NCBI RefSeq assembly: GCF_027563315.1
Contig: NZ_JAMKBJ010000003.1
Coordinates: 62,001 to 126,000 of the forward strand
Reading direction: 5' to 3'
DNA: 64,000 bases
DNA from: Paenisporosarcina quisquiliarum
GTDB lineage: Bacteria; Bacillota; Bacilli; Bacillales_A; Planococcaceae
Shown: positions 1 to 9,895 of the stretch, one piece after another
How positions within the stretch are numbered: position 1 is the first letter of the stretch
Layout of the letters: each line of letters starts with the position of its first letter
Made by a program: the position numbers and the translations under genes
The notes under the pieces: generated by a model
Told to the model about the DNA's origin: nothing
The model's database searches: none
Seen by the model: the letters and a program-made list of their open reading frames with translations, nothing else

Positions 1-1
1 T

Positions 2-976
2 GTTATTAACCCTACTTACTTCGGTTTTGCAGCAGACTTAACACGTATTGTTGAAATAGCACACGAACGTAATATTCCAGTTTTGGTGGATGAAGCGCAT
101 GGTGTTCATATTCATTTCCATGAATCTTTACCCGTATCAGCAATGGCCGCAGGTGCAGATATGGCTGCCACTTCGGTTCACAAACTGGGCGGTTCGATGA
201 CACAAAGCTCCGTATTAAATGTTCGCGAAGGATTAGTATCACCTAAGCGTGTTCAATCCATTTTATCGATGTTAACAACAACTTCGACATCTTATCCAAT
301 CTTGGCGTCATTAGATACAGCACGACGCCAGTTAGCCATTCATGGCCATGATTTATTGACTACTGCCATTCGATTGGCAAAAGATACACGCAAGCGAATC
401 AATCAGATTCCGAACCTCCACTGTGTAGGAGAAGAAATATTGCGTACTTCTGCAACTTACGATATGGATCCTACTAAGTTATTGATCAGTGTCAAAAATT
501 TAGGGATTACAGGTCATCAAGCTGAAGAATGGTTACGCGAAAAAGCAAACATCGAAGTCGAATTATCCGATTTATACAATATTCTGTGTATCGTGACAAT
601 TGCGGATTCCAAAAAAGAATTGAACTTGCTTGTTAATGCACTTCAGCGTATGGCCCAATCATTTGAAGCGGAAGCTGAAATCGTAGAAGCATTTGTAACA
701 ATGCCTGATATACCACGTTTAGCCATGACGCCTCGTGATGCGTTTTACGCGACAACTGAAGTCGTACCGTTTGCAGATTCTGTAGGTCGTATTTCAGCTG
801 AATTTATTATGGTATATCCTCCGGGTATCCCAATTTTCATACCAGGTGAAATCATTACGGAAGATAATATTGCTTATATTCATATGAATATCGAAGCGGG
901 TTTACCTGTACAAGGTCCAGAAGATGATGAATTGAAATTGATTCGAGTCATCAAAGAACATAAAGCGTTTTATTAA
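2..976 (+). CDS. speA: Orn/Lys/Arg decarboxylase, C-terminal part (5' end outside window)
   Basis: The reading frame is open from the left edge, so only the C-terminal 324 residues or so are present. The product is a PLP-dependent fold-type I decarboxylase of the Orn/Lys/Arg family; arginine to agmatine is the likely reaction, the first step of polyamine synthesis. Visible PLP motifs are DEAHG followed by TSVHKLGGS, whose lysine should form the Schiff base. The C-terminal domain ends in a long helical and beta tail, including PPGIPIFIPGE, typical of the family. The position beside the pdh operon matches speA in B. subtilis, as I recall it. Substrate specificity (arginine, lysine or ornithine) cannot be fixed from this fragment. 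A terminator hairpin follows directly. Confidence 0.82.
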   Translation, partial: VINPTYFGFAADLTRIVEIAHERNIPVLVDEAHGVHIHFHESLPVSAMAAGADMAATSVHKLGGSMTQSSVLNVREGLVSPKRVQSILSMLTTTSTSYPILASLDTARRQLAIHGHDLLTTAIRLAKDTRKRINQIPNLHCVGEEILRTSATYDMDPTKLLISVKNLGITGHQAEEWLREKANIEVELSDLYNILCIVTIADSKKELNLLVNALQRMAQSFEAEAEIVEAFVTMPDIPRLAMTPRDAFYATTEVVPFADSVGRISAEFIMVYPPGIPIFIPGEIITEDNIAYIHMNIEAGLPVQGPEDDELKLIRVIKEHKAFY

Positions 977-991
977 AGTAATTGAAGTGAA

Positions 992-1029
992 AAGGCTGAG
1001 TCTCCTTTACCGGGAGGCTCAGCCTTTAT
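992..1029. terminator. Bidirectional terminator between speA and deacetylase gene
   Basis: Stem AAGGCTGAG (992-1000) pairs with CTCAGCCTT (1018-1026), with further pairing inside. It is followed by a short T stretch on the plus strand and lies between two convergent genes. Confidence 0.8.
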
Positions 1030-1038
1030 TGTTAGTCA

Positions 1039-1872
1039 TTATTCGCCTGTTACACCTTGTATTGTCGAAGGGTCAATCATGCCGTACCCTTTTGCTCGTA
1101 AACCTTCTACTATGCCACCAAGGGCTTCAGCAGTCCATTTTCGGTCATGCATTAATAAGTTAGCGCCATCTGTTAAATACTCTGTATTTACCATGATATC
1201 TTTTAAAGCATTGGCATCTTGGTAATTTGATTCCCAGTCGTATCCGTAAGTCCAATTCATTAACAGCATACCTTGTTCCTTAACAAGAGCTTTACTAAAA
1301 TCAGTATTCGCTCCGAATGGGGCTCTGAAAAATTTTGGTTTTTCCCCAATAATAGCTTCAATCGTTTCACTTACCTGCATGATTTCAGCACGCTGTTCAT
1401 CTTCAGTCAGTTGTTTCAAGTTTGCATGCGTTTGCGTATGGTTACCAATAGCAAAGCCCATGTTATGTATTTCTTTCAAGACTGCTTTCTCTTCGTCACT
1501 ATCCAAAAAATGTCCATTTACAAAGAAAATAGCAGGTGCATTTAAAGATTTTAACGTTTTTGCCATTTCTAGTGATCGTTTGTCAGGTGCGTCATCAATG
1601 GTTAATAAAACAACTTTGGAAGGCGCATCAGCAATTGGCTTGAACGACCAATTGGCTTCATTCAACGTATATAGAGGCTCCAATGGTGCAGTTACCTCTT
1701 CTGTCTCTTCTTGTGTTTCTTCTTCATCTTTTTCAACTTCTTTATCTTCAACTACCTCGTCCTCAACTTCTTGTTGAGTTGGAGCGGATGTAGTTGTCTT
1801 TGTTTCTTCATCTCCACAAGCAGCCAACATTAATGCTAATAAACTCATACTCATTAGTTTTGTGTATTTCAT
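1039..1872 (-). CDS. Polysaccharide deacetylase (NodB) family lipoprotein
   Basis: This 277-residue lipoprotein has a signal peptide ending in the lipobox LAAC (lipidated Cys19), then a very acidic Glu/Asp-rich linker (about 21-62). A NodB-type carbohydrate esterase 4 domain runs from about 85 to the end. Catalytic and metal-binding motifs are visible: TIDDAPD (Asp93-Asp94), NHTQTH (His145, His149) and RAPFG. The family removes N- or O-acetyl groups from peptidoglycan or other extracellular glycans; the exact substrate is unknown. It should be anchored on the outer face of the membrane, with the acidic linker spanning into the wall. It is transcribed convergently to speA and lies downstream of the pdh operon but behind that operon's strong terminator, so it is probably its own unit. 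Confidence 0.85.
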   Translation of the reverse strand: MKYTKLMSMSLLALMLAACGDEETKTTTSAPTQQEVEDEVVEDKEVEKDEEETQEETEEVTAPLEPLYTLNEANWSFKPIADAPSKVVLLTIDDAPDKRSLEMAKTLKSLNAPAIFFVNGHFLDSDEEKAVLKEIHNMGFAIGNHTQTHANLKQLTEDEQRAEIMQVSETIEAIIGEKPKFFRAPFGANTDFSKALVKEQGMLLMNWTYGYDWESNYQDANALKDIMVNTEYLTDGANLLMHDRKWTAEALGGIVEGLRAKGYGMIDPSTIQGVTGE

Positions 1873-1940
1873 GATGTATCACCGTGACCCTTTCGAATGT
1901 CATTTTAGCATGATTTCCCACTGTCTTTCCAGCAGCTATT

Positions 1941-1973
1941 AAAAAAAGTCGTACAGGTTTAACCTGTACGACT
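1941..1973 (-). terminator. Terminator of the pdh operon
   Basis: Thirteen-bp perfect stem (AGTCGTACAGGTT at 1947-1959 with its complement to 1973) and a one-base centre. On the minus strand it is followed by seven Ts (1941-1947). It is a strong intrinsic terminator just after pdhD. Confidence 0.92.
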
Positions 1974-1984
1974 CTATTATTAAC

Positions 1985-3397
1985 TTATTTTGTAATGATA
2001 TGAATCGGGTGACCCATTACTACTTCAGCAGCTTCCATTGAGATTTCGCCCAATGTTGGATGTGCATGAATTGTCATAGCAATATCTTCTACTGTCATTC
2101 CCGCTTCAATCGCTAAACCAAGTTCAGCAATCATATCAGAAGCGCCTTGACCGACGATTTGAGCACCTAACAACAAACCATCCGATTTACGTGAAACAAG
2201 TTTCACAAAACCGTCTGTTGCGTTTAATGCTAAAGCACGACCGTTAGCACCGAATGGGAATTTCCCAGCCGTTACTTCAAAGCCTTCTTTTTTAGCTTGC
2301 TCTTCATTTAAGCCAACTGTTGCAAGTTCAGGATCTGTGAAACATACAGCAGGGATTGCTAAGTAATCCACAACAGATGTTTGACCAGCGATAACTTCAG
2401 CTGCCACTTTACCTTCGTAAGAAGCTTTGTGTGCAAGTTGAGGACCTGAAACTACATCACCAATTGCAAAAATGTTTTCGATGTTTGTGCGAACTTGCTT
2501 GTCAACTTCGATCAAGCCGCGTTCGCCCATTTTGATGCCGATTTCTTCAAGACCCATTTCATCCGTGTTTGGACGACGGCCTACAGTTACTAATACATAA
2601 TCCGCTTCGACTTTTTTCTCTTCGCCGCCTGCTTCGTACGTAACTGTTACGCCTGATTCTGATTCTTCGACGCCTTTTGCTGATGCTTTCACAACAACAT
2701 TAACACCTTTTTTCTTCAAGCCTTTTTTAACGATTTGCGTCATTTGTTTCTCGAATCCAGCTAAAATATCGTCGCCGCCTTCGATAATTGTTACTTCAGA
2801 ACCTAGGTTTGCAAATGCAGTTCCTAATTCAGTTCCGATATAACCGCCACCAATGACAACTAATTTTCCTGGGATTTCTCCAAGAGCCAAAGCCCCTGTT
2901 GAACTTAACACACGTTTTGTGAATTTGAATGATGGAATCTCAACAGGACGAGAGCCTGTTGCGATAATCGCGTTTTTAAATTTATACGTTTGTGCTGAAT
3001 TTTCGTCCATTACACGAACAGTGTTAGCATCAACAAAGTATGCTTCGCCACGAACGATTTCAACTTTATTCCCTTTTAGTAAACCTTCAACGCCACCTGT
3101 TAATTTCTTAACAACACTGTCTTTGAAAGCTTGGGCTTTTGAAAAATCAATTGTAACTTCAGATGCAGTAATACCCATATCATCTGAATGTTTTGCTTGT
3201 TCAAAACGGTGACCGACTGAAATTAACGCTTTAGAAGGAATACAACCAACGTTTAAACAAACGCCGCCTAAATGTTCTTTTTCAACGATTGTCACTTTTT
3301 GACCAGTTTGTGCAGCACGGATGGCCGCAACATATCCGCCAGGGCCTGAGCCGATGACGAGCGTATCTGTTTCGATTGGGAAATCTCCTACTACCAT
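1985..3397 (-). CDS. pdhD: Dihydrolipoyl dehydrogenase (E3)
   Basis: E3 component of the pyruvate dehydrogenase complex. It reoxidises dihydrolipoamide using FAD and NAD+ in the cytoplasm. The 470 residues have the family's usual length. The FAD site GSGPGG (16-21) is followed by the redox-active disulfide GGVCLNVGC (Cys47-Cys52), an NAD-binding GGGYIGTE and the C-terminal catalytic pair in HAHPTLGE (His446, Glu451). It is the last gene of pdhABCD. Its Shine-Dalgarno sequence GGAGGCG overlaps the pdhC stop codon, indicating tight coupling. The same E3 usually also serves 2-oxoglutarate and branched-chain dehydrogenases. Confidence 0.97.
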   Translation of the reverse strand: MVVGDFPIETDTLVIGSGPGGYVAAIRAAQTGQKVTIVEKEHLGGVCLNVGCIPSKALISVGHRFEQAKHSDDMGITASEVTIDFSKAQAFKDSVVKKLTGGVEGLLKGNKVEIVRGEAYFVDANTVRVMDENSAQTYKFKNAIIATGSRPVEIPSFKFTKRVLSSTGALALGEIPGKLVVIGGGYIGTELGTAFANLGSEVTIIEGGDDILAGFEKQMTQIVKKGLKKKGVNVVVKASAKGVEESESGVTVTYEAGGEEKKVEADYVLVTVGRRPNTDEMGLEEIGIKMGERGLIEVDKQVRTNIENIFAIGDVVSGPQLAHKASYEGKVAAEVIAGQTSVVDYLAIPAVCFTDPELATVGLNEEQAKKEGFEVTAGKFPFGANGRALALNATDGFVKLVSRKSDGLLLGAQIVGQGASDMIAELGLAIEAGMTVEDIAMTIHAHPTLGEISMEAAEVVMGHPIHIITK

Positions 3398-3401
3398 GTT
3401 T

Positions 3402-4802
3402 TTACGCCTCCATTAATAAAAGTTCTGGATTGCTAAGCAAACGCTTAATGTTATTTAATGCGTGCTGAGCAGTCGCACCGTCGATCATACGATGATCAAA
3501 GCTCAATGATAATGCTAACACAGGAGCGGCTACAATTTCACCATTTTTTATGACAGGTTTCTCTGCAATACGACCAATTCCTAGAATCGCAACTTCAGGA
3601 TGATTGATTACAGGTGTAAACCATTGTCCACCGGCAGAACCAATATTCGTGATTGAACAAGAAGCACCTTTCATTTCAGAAGGTGATAACTTCCCATCAC
3701 GAGCTTTTCCTGCAAGTGTATTAATTTCATCTGAAATCGCAAATACAGATTTACGGTCAGCATGTTTGATAACTGGTACTAACAAGCCTTTTTCTGTATC
3801 AGCTGCAATCCCGATATTGAAGTAATGCTTTTGAATGATTTCGCCAGCTTCGTCATCTAATGAACGATTGAAGTCTGGGAAATCACGAAGTGTACTTACC
3901 AATGCTTTTACAACGTATGGTAAATAAGTTAATTTCACATTCTTCTCAGCTGCTAAATCTTTGAACTTCTTACGATGTGCAACAAGTTCAGTTACATCAA
4001 CTTCGTCCATTAATGTTACATGGGGAGCTGTATGTTTCGAGTGAACCATCGCTTTTGCGATTGCTTTGCGAATACCTGACATCTTCTCACGAGTTTCAGG
4101 GAATTCACCTTCCAAAGCTGGAGCTGCAGGTTTCGCTGCTTTTTCAACTTTTTCTTCGCTTGTTGTTTCTTCATTTGCAGCAACTGCATCTTGTTCAGGT
4201 GCTTCAGTTGTTTGCCCACCATTCATATATGCTTCGATATCTTCTTTCATCACGCGGCCATTTTTACCTGATCCGTTGACTTGAGAAATTTCGACATCAT
4301 TATCTCGTGCAAATTTACGCACTGAAGGCATTGCAATAACACGACCATTTGGGTCTTTTTCAGTCTTCGATGCTACTTCTGCTTTAGGAGCCGCTTTCGT
4401 TGGTTCAGCTGCTTCTTTTTCAGGAGCTTGATCTTTTGCTACCGGTGTTGCTTCTTTTTCTACTTCTTGTCCAGCTTCTGCAGTTGCTTGAACTTGAGCT
4501 TCTGTTTTCTCTTCTGCTTTAGGATCGTCTTCGTGACCACCTTTAAATTGAAGATCTTCATAGCCTGGTGCGTCAATGCGAATCAAGATTTGGCCAACAG
4601 TTGCAACTGTCCCTTCTCCAATAAGCACTTCTTCCACTTTTCCTGCTACAGGAGAAGGAATTTCAACGACTGCTTTGTCATTCTGAACTTCACATAAAAT
4701 ATCATCTTCGCCAATGGTGTCGCCTGCTTTAACAAACCATTTTACGATTTCGCCTTCGTGTATACCTTCACCGATATCCGGTAATCGAAATTCAAATGCC
4801 AC
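3402..4802 (-). CDS. pdhC: Dihydrolipoamide acetyltransferase (E2) of pyruvate dehydrogenase
   Basis: E2 core of the complex, which transfers acetyl groups from lipoamide to CoA. It has one N-terminal lipoyl domain (lysine in QNDKAVVE), then a long Ala/Glu/Lys-rich flexible linker, a peripheral subunit-binding domain ([14 protein letters not shown] region), a second linker and the catalytic domain ending in the active-site motif DHRMIDGA. The GTG at 4802 was chosen because AAAGGG lies about eight bases upstream of it; the in-frame GTG at 4811 overlaps that site. An unusual hairpin-bearing gap of 88 bases separates it from pdhB, while pdhD follows after 4 bases. Confidence 0.96.
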   Translation of the reverse strand: MAFEFRLPDIGEGIHEGEIVKWFVKAGDTIGEDDILCEVQNDKAVVEIPSPVAGKVEEVLIGEGTVATVGQILIRIDAPGYEDLQFKGGHEDDPKAEEKTEAQVQATAEAGQEVEKEATPVAKDQAPEKEAAEPTKAAPKAEVASKTEKDPNGRVIAMPSVRKFARDNDVEISQVNGSGKNGRVMKEDIEAYMNGGQTTEAPEQDAVAANEETTSEEKVEKAAKPAAPALEGEFPETREKMSGIRKAIAKAMVHSKHTAPHVTLMDEVDVTELVAHRKKFKDLAAEKNVKLTYLPYVVKALVSTLRDFPDFNRSLDDEAGEIIQKHYFNIGIAADTEKGLLVPVIKHADRKSVFAISDEINTLAGKARDGKLSPSEMKGASCSITNIGSAGGQWFTPVINHPEVAILGIGRIAEKPVIKNGEIVAAPVLALSLSFDHRMIDGATAQHALNNIKRLLSNPELLLMEA

Positions 4803-4843
4803 AAAATTCACCCTTTCAGTTGTGAGTGTGTAATATCTTTAAA

Positions 4844-4882
4844 TCCAAAAGACCAACAAGAAATCTTGCCTGGACTTTTGGA
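4844..4882 (-). other. Intercistronic hairpin between pdhB and pdhC
   Basis: Eight-bp stem TCCAAAAG / CTTTTGGA encloses a smaller CAAGA-AA-TCTTG hairpin. There is no T-run, so it is not an obvious terminator. A role in mRNA processing or in stabilising the pdhC-pdhD part of the message is inferred only. Confidence 0.5.
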
Positions 4883-4890
4883 ACTTACTA

Positions 4891-5868
4891 TTAGAATGTC
4901 AGTACTTTTTTAGCTGTCGCTACAATGTCCTTCGAGTTTGGTAACCAAACCGATTCAGCTTGCGCGAATGGGAAGATTGTATCTGGTGCAAATACACGTA
5001 ATACTGGTGCTTCCAGGCTTAGAATTGCACGTTCGTTAATTTCAGCCACTACATTAGCAGCAATACCTGCTTGTTTTTGTGCTTCTTGAACAACAACCGC
5101 ACGTCCTGTTTTTTCAACAGAAGCAATGATTGTTTCAATATCCAATGGCTGAACAGTACGTAAATCGATTACTTCTACTGAGTAGTTTTCTTTTTCAAGT
5201 TCTTCTGCAGCTTTTAAGCTATCGTGTACCATTGCACCGTAAGCAATAATCGTAAGGTCTGTACCTTCACGTTTCACTTCCGCTTTACCTAGAGGAATTG
5301 TGTATTCTTCTTCAGGAACCTCTTCACGGAATGAACGGTATAACTTCATGTGTTCTAGGAAAATAACTGGGGCATTATCACGGATAGCAGAAATTAATAA
5401 TCCTTTAGCATCGTAAGGTGAAGAAGGAATAACTACTTTCAAACCAGGTTGAGAAGCTACCAAACCTTCTAAGCTGTCCGCGTGCATTTCAGGAGTATGA
5501 ACCCCTCCACCGAATGGAGAACGGATTGTAACTGGTGCACTGTATTTGCCACCACTGCGGAAACGCATACGCGCTAATTGACCGCTGATTGAATCCATTA
5601 CTTCATAAACGAAACCGAAGAACTGGATTTCTGGAACTGGACGGAAGCCTTCAAGTGAAAGACCCACCGCTAAACCACCAATACCTGATTCAGCTAATGG
5701 TGTATCGAATACACGATCTTCGCCAAATTCTTTTTGTAAGCCTTCAGTCGCACGGAATACACCGCCGTTATTTCCAACGTCTTCACCGAAGACGAGGACG
5801 TTTTCATCATTCTTAAGCTCATTACGGAGTGCATCCGTAATTGCTTGAATCATCGTCATTTGTGCCAT
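4891..5868 (-). CDS. pdhB: Pyruvate dehydrogenase E1 beta subunit
   Basis: Beta chain of the thiamine-diphosphate-dependent E1, which decarboxylates pyruvate and acetylates the E2 lipoyl group. At 325 residues it matches bacterial E1-beta. Family features seen are the N-terminal [18 protein letters not shown] region, PLAESGIGG, the [17 protein letters not shown] stretch and a C-terminal transketolase-like domain. It starts three bases after the pdhA stop; the ribosome site AAGGAG lies inside the end of pdhA, so the two E1 chains are probably made in a coupled way. Confidence 0.97.
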   Translation of the reverse strand: MAQMTMIQAITDALRNELKNDENVLVFGEDVGNNGGVFRATEGLQKEFGEDRVFDTPLAESGIGGLAVGLSLEGFRPVPEIQFFGFVYEVMDSISGQLARMRFRSGGKYSAPVTIRSPFGGGVHTPEMHADSLEGLVASQPGLKVVIPSSPYDAKGLLISAIRDNAPVIFLEHMKLYRSFREEVPEEEYTIPLGKAEVKREGTDLTIIAYGAMVHDSLKAAEELEKENYSVEVIDLRTVQPLDIETIIASVEKTGRAVVVQEAQKQAGIAANVVAEINERAILSLEAPVLRVFAPDTIFPFAQAESVWLPNSKDIVATAKKVLTF

Positions 5869-5871
5869 CGG

Positions 5872-7020
<1,149 letters not shown>

Positions 7021-7066
7021 TTAAAAAAACTGTAAAAATCGAGTGATACAATGTTCATTCTTCCCT

Positions 7067-7095
7067 AGTATACTCAACTTTATTTTGGTGGTCAA
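7067..7095 (-). promoter_or_regulatory. Sigma-A promoter of pdhABCD
   Basis: On the minus strand, TTGACC (7095-7090) and TATACT (7072-7067) are separated by 17 bases. This is close to consensus and about 75 bases upstream of the pdhA start. Confidence 0.85.
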
Positions 7096-7224
7096 TCATT
7101 GGAAACTCTAGTGAAATATGAGCTTACAATTGATAGATTATTCACTTTTCTCGAAACTGTACTAGTACAAATAAACTTCTGTATTATAAAACCTATTTAT
7201 CTATCACCCTCTCTATCACACAAA

Positions 7225-7250
7225 AAAACGACCTCAGAGTGAGGTCGTTT
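7225..7250 (-). terminator. Terminator after ykyA
   Basis: AAACGACCTCA / TGAGGTCGTTT stem with a three-base loop and a T-run on the minus strand. It touches the ykyA stop codon. Confidence 0.85.
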
Positions 7251-7894
7251 TACTTTTCTTCTTGTAAAGAGTCATACACAGACTCTTTCTTTTCATTCAA
7301 TTCTTTAGTGGCATTATTGAAAGCATTAATAGCTGATTGAACAACTTCGTTTTGTTCATTAACTTTGACAACTTGTTCTTGGAGTTCGGCTTGTTGTGTT
7401 TCTTCATTTGTCAGCATTTCATATAATGTACTTTGTAGATCCGTTAACTTTTGATATTCTGCGCTGACTTGGTCATGTGCTTCATATCGCGCATCCATCG
7501 CTTCTTGCAAATCGGAAACGGACGATTTGATGTGATCGTCTTTGGCTTCTTCTACTATTTTATCTAAAGAGGATAGTGATTCCTGTGCCTTTTCAATGGA
7601 ATCATTCTCTTCTTTTAATAGAGTCAATCTTTCAGACAATGACGATTTTAATTCTTCAACTTTTACACTCACTTCTTCTTTTTGTTGTTGAGTAAGCTCC
7701 ATCGTTTGATTAAAAGTAAGCTGTTCTTTCTTTTCTAATTCAGCCAATTTTGCTTGCGCATCACGATATCCTTGTTCTTCCTCGTAAACTTTTGTTAATG
7801 AATCTGATAATTGCTGCTCAGCAGAAGTTCCAATTGAACATGCAGATAATAAAAGTGAAGTAGACAAGACGGTACCAATTACAATTTTTTTCAT
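7250..7894 (-). CDS. ykyA: YkyA-like cell-wall-binding lipoprotein
   Basis: This 214-residue lipoprotein has a short signal peptide and the lipobox LSAC near residue 19. The mature part is almost entirely charged, Gln/Glu/Lys-rich predicted coiled coil with no cysteine or obvious catalytic motif. It matches the YkyA family in size, coiled-coil character and position between pdhA and def, as in B. subtilis. The family is annotated as putative cell-wall binding; the molecular function is unknown. It has its own sigma-A promoter and terminator and is divergent from def. Confidence 0.8.
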   Translation of the reverse strand: MKKIVIGTVLSTSLLLSACSIGTSAEQQLSDSLTKVYEEEQGYRDAQAKLAELEKKEQLTFNQTMELTQQQKEEVSVKVEELKSSLSERLTLLKEENDSIEKAQESLSSLDKIVEEAKDDHIKSSVSDLQEAMDARYEAHDQVSAEYQKLTDLQSTLYEMLTNEETQQAELQEQVVKVNEQNEVVQSAINAFNNATKELNEKKESVYDSLQEEK

Positions 7895-7920
7895 TTTAAT
7901 AACCTCCCAAATCTTTTTCT

Positions 7921-7949
7921 ACTATAGACCTTCAAGTGAAAAATTTCAA
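7921..7949 (-). promoter_or_regulatory. Sigma-A promoter of ykyA
   Basis: On the minus strand, TTGAAA (7949-7944), a 17-base spacer and TATAGT (7926-7921), about 27 bases before the start codon. Confidence 0.7.
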
Positions 7950-7973
7950 CTTGACTAAAGTAGTCATTTTCAT

Positions 7974-8001
7974 TTGCACGATGGCTTACGTTCGATATAC
8001 T
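7974..8001 (+). promoter_or_regulatory. Sigma-A promoter of def
   Basis: TTGCAC (7974-7979), a 16-base spacer and TATACT (7996-8001), 35 bases before the chosen def start. Confidence 0.7.
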
Positions 8002-8035
8002 AATTAAAGAATGAAAGTTGGAAAGGAAGACCACG

Positions 8036-8590
8036 ATGTTTGTTATGAAAGATATTATTCGCGAAGGACATCCGACTTTGCGTAAAAAAGCACAAGAAGT
8101 ATCATTTCCTCTATCTTCTGAAGATGCAAAACTTGCAGAGGACTTGTTGGATTATGTGAAAAATAGTCAAAATCCAGAAATGGTGGGACGTTATGATTTA
8201 CGTCCTGGAATCGGAATTGCTGCTCCTCAAGTGAATGTATCAAAGCGTATGTTTGCACTGCACTTACCGGATGATGAATCCAAATTAAGTATAGTTGCCA
8301 TAAATCCTAAAATAATCAGTCATTCAGTGGAAAAAACGTATATAACGGTTGGTGAAGGTTGTTTATCCGTTGATCGTTCGATAGAAGGATATGTGCCAAG
8401 GTATGCACGAATCACCGTCAAAGGCTTCTATCCAGATGGAAGTGAATTTAAGCTCCGATTAAAAGGTTTGCCAGCAATTGCTTTTCAACACGAGTTGGAT
8501 CATTTAAACGGGATTATGTTCTTTGATCACATCAACCAACAAAATCCTTTTGCTGATATTCCTGATGCTGTTCCATATGAACGAAAATAA
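8036..8590 (+). CDS. def: Peptide deformylase
   Basis: Metalloenzyme that removes the N-formyl group from nascent proteins at the ribosome. All three family motifs are present: GIGIAAPQ, EGCLSV (metal-binding Cys) and QHELDHLNG (metal-binding His pair and catalytic Glu). The 184-residue length equals B. subtilis DefB, which it resembles along its length. The ATG at 8036 is preferred over the TTG at 8018 because AAAGGAAGA lies just upstream of 8036 and overlaps the TTG region. It is monocistronic, between a sigma-A promoter and a strong terminator. Confidence 0.96.
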   Translation: MFVMKDIIREGHPTLRKKAQEVSFPLSSEDAKLAEDLLDYVKNSQNPEMVGRYDLRPGIGIAAPQVNVSKRMFALHLPDDESKLSIVAINPKIISHSVEKTYITVGEGCLSVDRSIEGYVPRYARITVKGFYPDGSEFKLRLKGLPAIAFQHELDHLNGIMFFDHINQQNPFADIPDAVPYERK

Positions 8591-8592
8591 AG

Positions 8593-8624
8593 AAAAGGTT
8601 TCCGAAATGTTCGGAAACCTTTTT
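8593..8624. terminator. Bidirectional terminator between def and HAD phosphatase gene
   Basis: Stem AAAGGTTTCCGAA / TTCGGAAACCTTT with a short loop, flanked by A-rich and T-rich tracts on both sides. The genes are convergent. Confidence 0.9.
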
Positions 8625-8632
8625 ACTTTTTA

Positions 8633-9403
8633 TTAAATGAGCTTTAAATATCTCATTGCATTTTCTAAACCATCTTCGTCAACATGGTTGGTCACATATT
8701 TAGCCCGTTTAAGTGCTTCTTCATGTCCGTTGCCCATACATACGCTATAACCTGCTGCTTCCAACATTTCAATATCATTCAGCCCGTCACCGAATGCAAT
8801 CGTGTCTTCAATTGCAATATTAAGCTTTTCACACAAGAAGTGTATGGCATTGGCTTTAGATGCGCCTTTTGGCAAAATATCGACAGATACTCGATGCCAT
8901 CTGACAAACTTCAGAAGCGGAAAATTTTCTTTATAAATCTGTTCTTCTTCTATAGAACAAAACACAAGTGCCTGATAAATACTTTGATTCCGGAAAAAAT
9001 CATCCTCAATGGCAGGATGCGGGTACTTCAAGCTCCCCATACTCTCTTCCACATGTGGGTGAAATGCCATAGATGAAACCATTTTTTCGGCATTCATATA
9101 TACAATGGGATGATTGTTGCTATCCGCATAGGCAGATACCGATTTAAGGAGTTCCAGATCGATTTGAGAATGCGATACCACTTCCCCTTTATGGACAATA
9201 TATTGACCGTTAAAACAAATGTATGAATCAATCTCCAATTCTTTCAGGATACCTTGAATCATGAAAGGTGCTCGTCCAGTAGCGATAAAAACTTCATGGC
9301 CATTTTTTCGAGCTTGAAAGACAGCTTCTTTCGCCTTTACCGGTAACTTTTTTTCGGAATCATATAGCGTACCGTCAATATCGAAAAATAATACTTTTTT
9401 CAA
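8633..9403 (-). CDS. ykrA: Cof-type HAD phosphatase (YkrA-like)
   Basis: Haloacid-dehalogenase superfamily hydrolase of the Cof/IIB cap type, 256 residues. Motif I FFDIDGTL carries the nucleophilic Asp, motif II appears in FIATGRAP, the conserved lysine in PKGASKANAI and motif IV in AFGDGLNDIEMLE. Members dephosphorylate sugar phosphates or small phosphometabolites; the substrate here is unknown. The start TTG at 9403 sits eight bases after AAAGGG; the in-frame GTG at 9412 is an alternative but abuts the ribosome site. Its position between def and rpoY agrees with ykrA in B. subtilis. Confidence 0.88.
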   Translation of the reverse strand: MKKVLFFDIDGTLYDSEKKLPVKAKEAVFQARKNGHEVFIATGRAPFMIQGILKELEIDSYICFNGQYIVHKGEVVSHSQIDLELLKSVSAYADSNNHPIVYMNAEKMVSSMAFHPHVEESMGSLKYPHPAIEDDFFRNQSIYQALVFCSIEEEQIYKENFPLLKFVRWHRVSVDILPKGASKANAIHFLCEKLNIAIEDTIAFGDGLNDIEMLEAAGYSVCMGNGHEEALKRAKYVTNHVDEDGLENAMRYLKLI

Positions 9404-9451
9404 AATCCTCACCCTTTCTCGTGTCCTTCAGTGTACTAAAGACACGGTTCC

Positions 9452-9480
9452 TTTACAAAAGTTGCAATTTTCTGTATAAT
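9452..9480 (+). promoter_or_regulatory. Sigma-A promoter of small peptide unit
   Basis: TTTACA (9452-9457), a 17-base spacer and a perfect TATAAT (9475-9480). It is the best -10 box in this part of the window. Transcription from here would cover the short cationic ORF and run toward rpoY-rnjA. Confidence 0.82.
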
Positions 9481-9502
9481 GATGTATGAGGAGTGATTTG
9501 CC

Positions 9503-9574
9503 ATGTTAAAGCGTCTAAAAAAGAAATTGTTGAGACGATTGGGCGGCATACTCGGGAAAAAATCGATTGCATAA
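9503..9574 (+). CDS. 23-residue cationic amphipathic peptide (or leader peptide)
   Basis: Short ORF beginning MLKRLKKKLLRRLGG and ending GKKSIA, with nine Lys/Arg, no acidic residue and Leu/Ile spaced every three to four positions, so it could form a cationic amphipathic helix. GAGGAG precedes the ATG by nine bases, a sigma-A promoter lies 23 bases upstream and an intrinsic terminator begins six bases after the stop codon. That complete transcription unit is the evidence that it is expressed. I recognise no family. It could be a membrane-active or secreted peptide, a type I toxin-like peptide, or a leader peptide whose translation controls read-through into rpoY-rnjA. There is no export signal other than its own helix. 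Confidence 0.55.
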   Translation: MLKRLKKKLLRRLGGILGKKSIA

Positions 9575-9580
9575 TTTTTT

Positions 9581-9612
9581 GCCCTGCTATTTATAGTAGG
9601 GCTTTTCTTTAT
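9581..9612 (+). terminator. Terminator (or attenuator) after small peptide
   Basis: GCCCTGCTA (9581-9589) pairs with TAGTAGGGC (9594-9602) with one G-U, loop TTTA, followed by TTTTCTTT. It lies between the small ORF and rpoY, so it may act as an attenuator for rpoY-rnjA. Confidence 0.85.
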
Positions 9613-9680
9613 TTTAAAAGGCGCTCGTGATAATATAAAGAGAATGAAATTATTTTGAACGTGAAAAAGGAGAGCAAAAC

Positions 9681-9890
9681 ATGATTTACAAAGTTTATTA
9701 CCAAGAAAACGTGCTTGAAGTGCCAGTTCGCGAAAACACAAAAAGCCTTTACATCGAAGCATCCTCTGAACGCGAAGTTCGTTACGCGTTAAAGGACCGC
9801 AAGTATAACATCGAATTCGTGCAGCTACTCGAAGGTAACCATTTATCCTACGAACAAGCTAGCGAAAACTACAAAGTGGAGAAAATTTAA
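9681..9890 (+). CDS. rpoY: RNA polymerase epsilon subunit
   Basis: Small accessory subunit of Firmicutes RNA polymerase (formerly YkzG), 69 residues, the family's usual size. It has the characteristic start MIYKVYYQE and the conserved [14 protein letters not shown] and NIEFVQLL segments. It binds core polymerase near the beta' jaw; deletion phenotypes in relatives are mild. It is preceded by AAAAAGGAGAG and sits five bases upstream of rnjA, the conserved rpoY-rnjA pair that links transcription and RNA decay factors in one operon. A weak TATAAA-like box at about 9632-9640 could be a second promoter. Confidence 0.93.
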   Translation: MIYKVYYQENVLEVPVRENTKSLYIEASSEREVRYALKDRKYNIEFVQLLEGNHLSYEQASENYKVEKI

Positions 9891-9895
9891 ACCAC

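Noticed and set aside
3977-4279. Plus-strand ORFs across pdhC
   Set aside because: Shadows of the Ala/Glu/Lys-rich linker codons; pdhC is clearly coding on the minus strand.
9403-9502. SR1-type small RNA next to speA/pdh region
   Set aside because: The 23-residue peptide does not resemble SR1P and lies by rpoY, not by speA.
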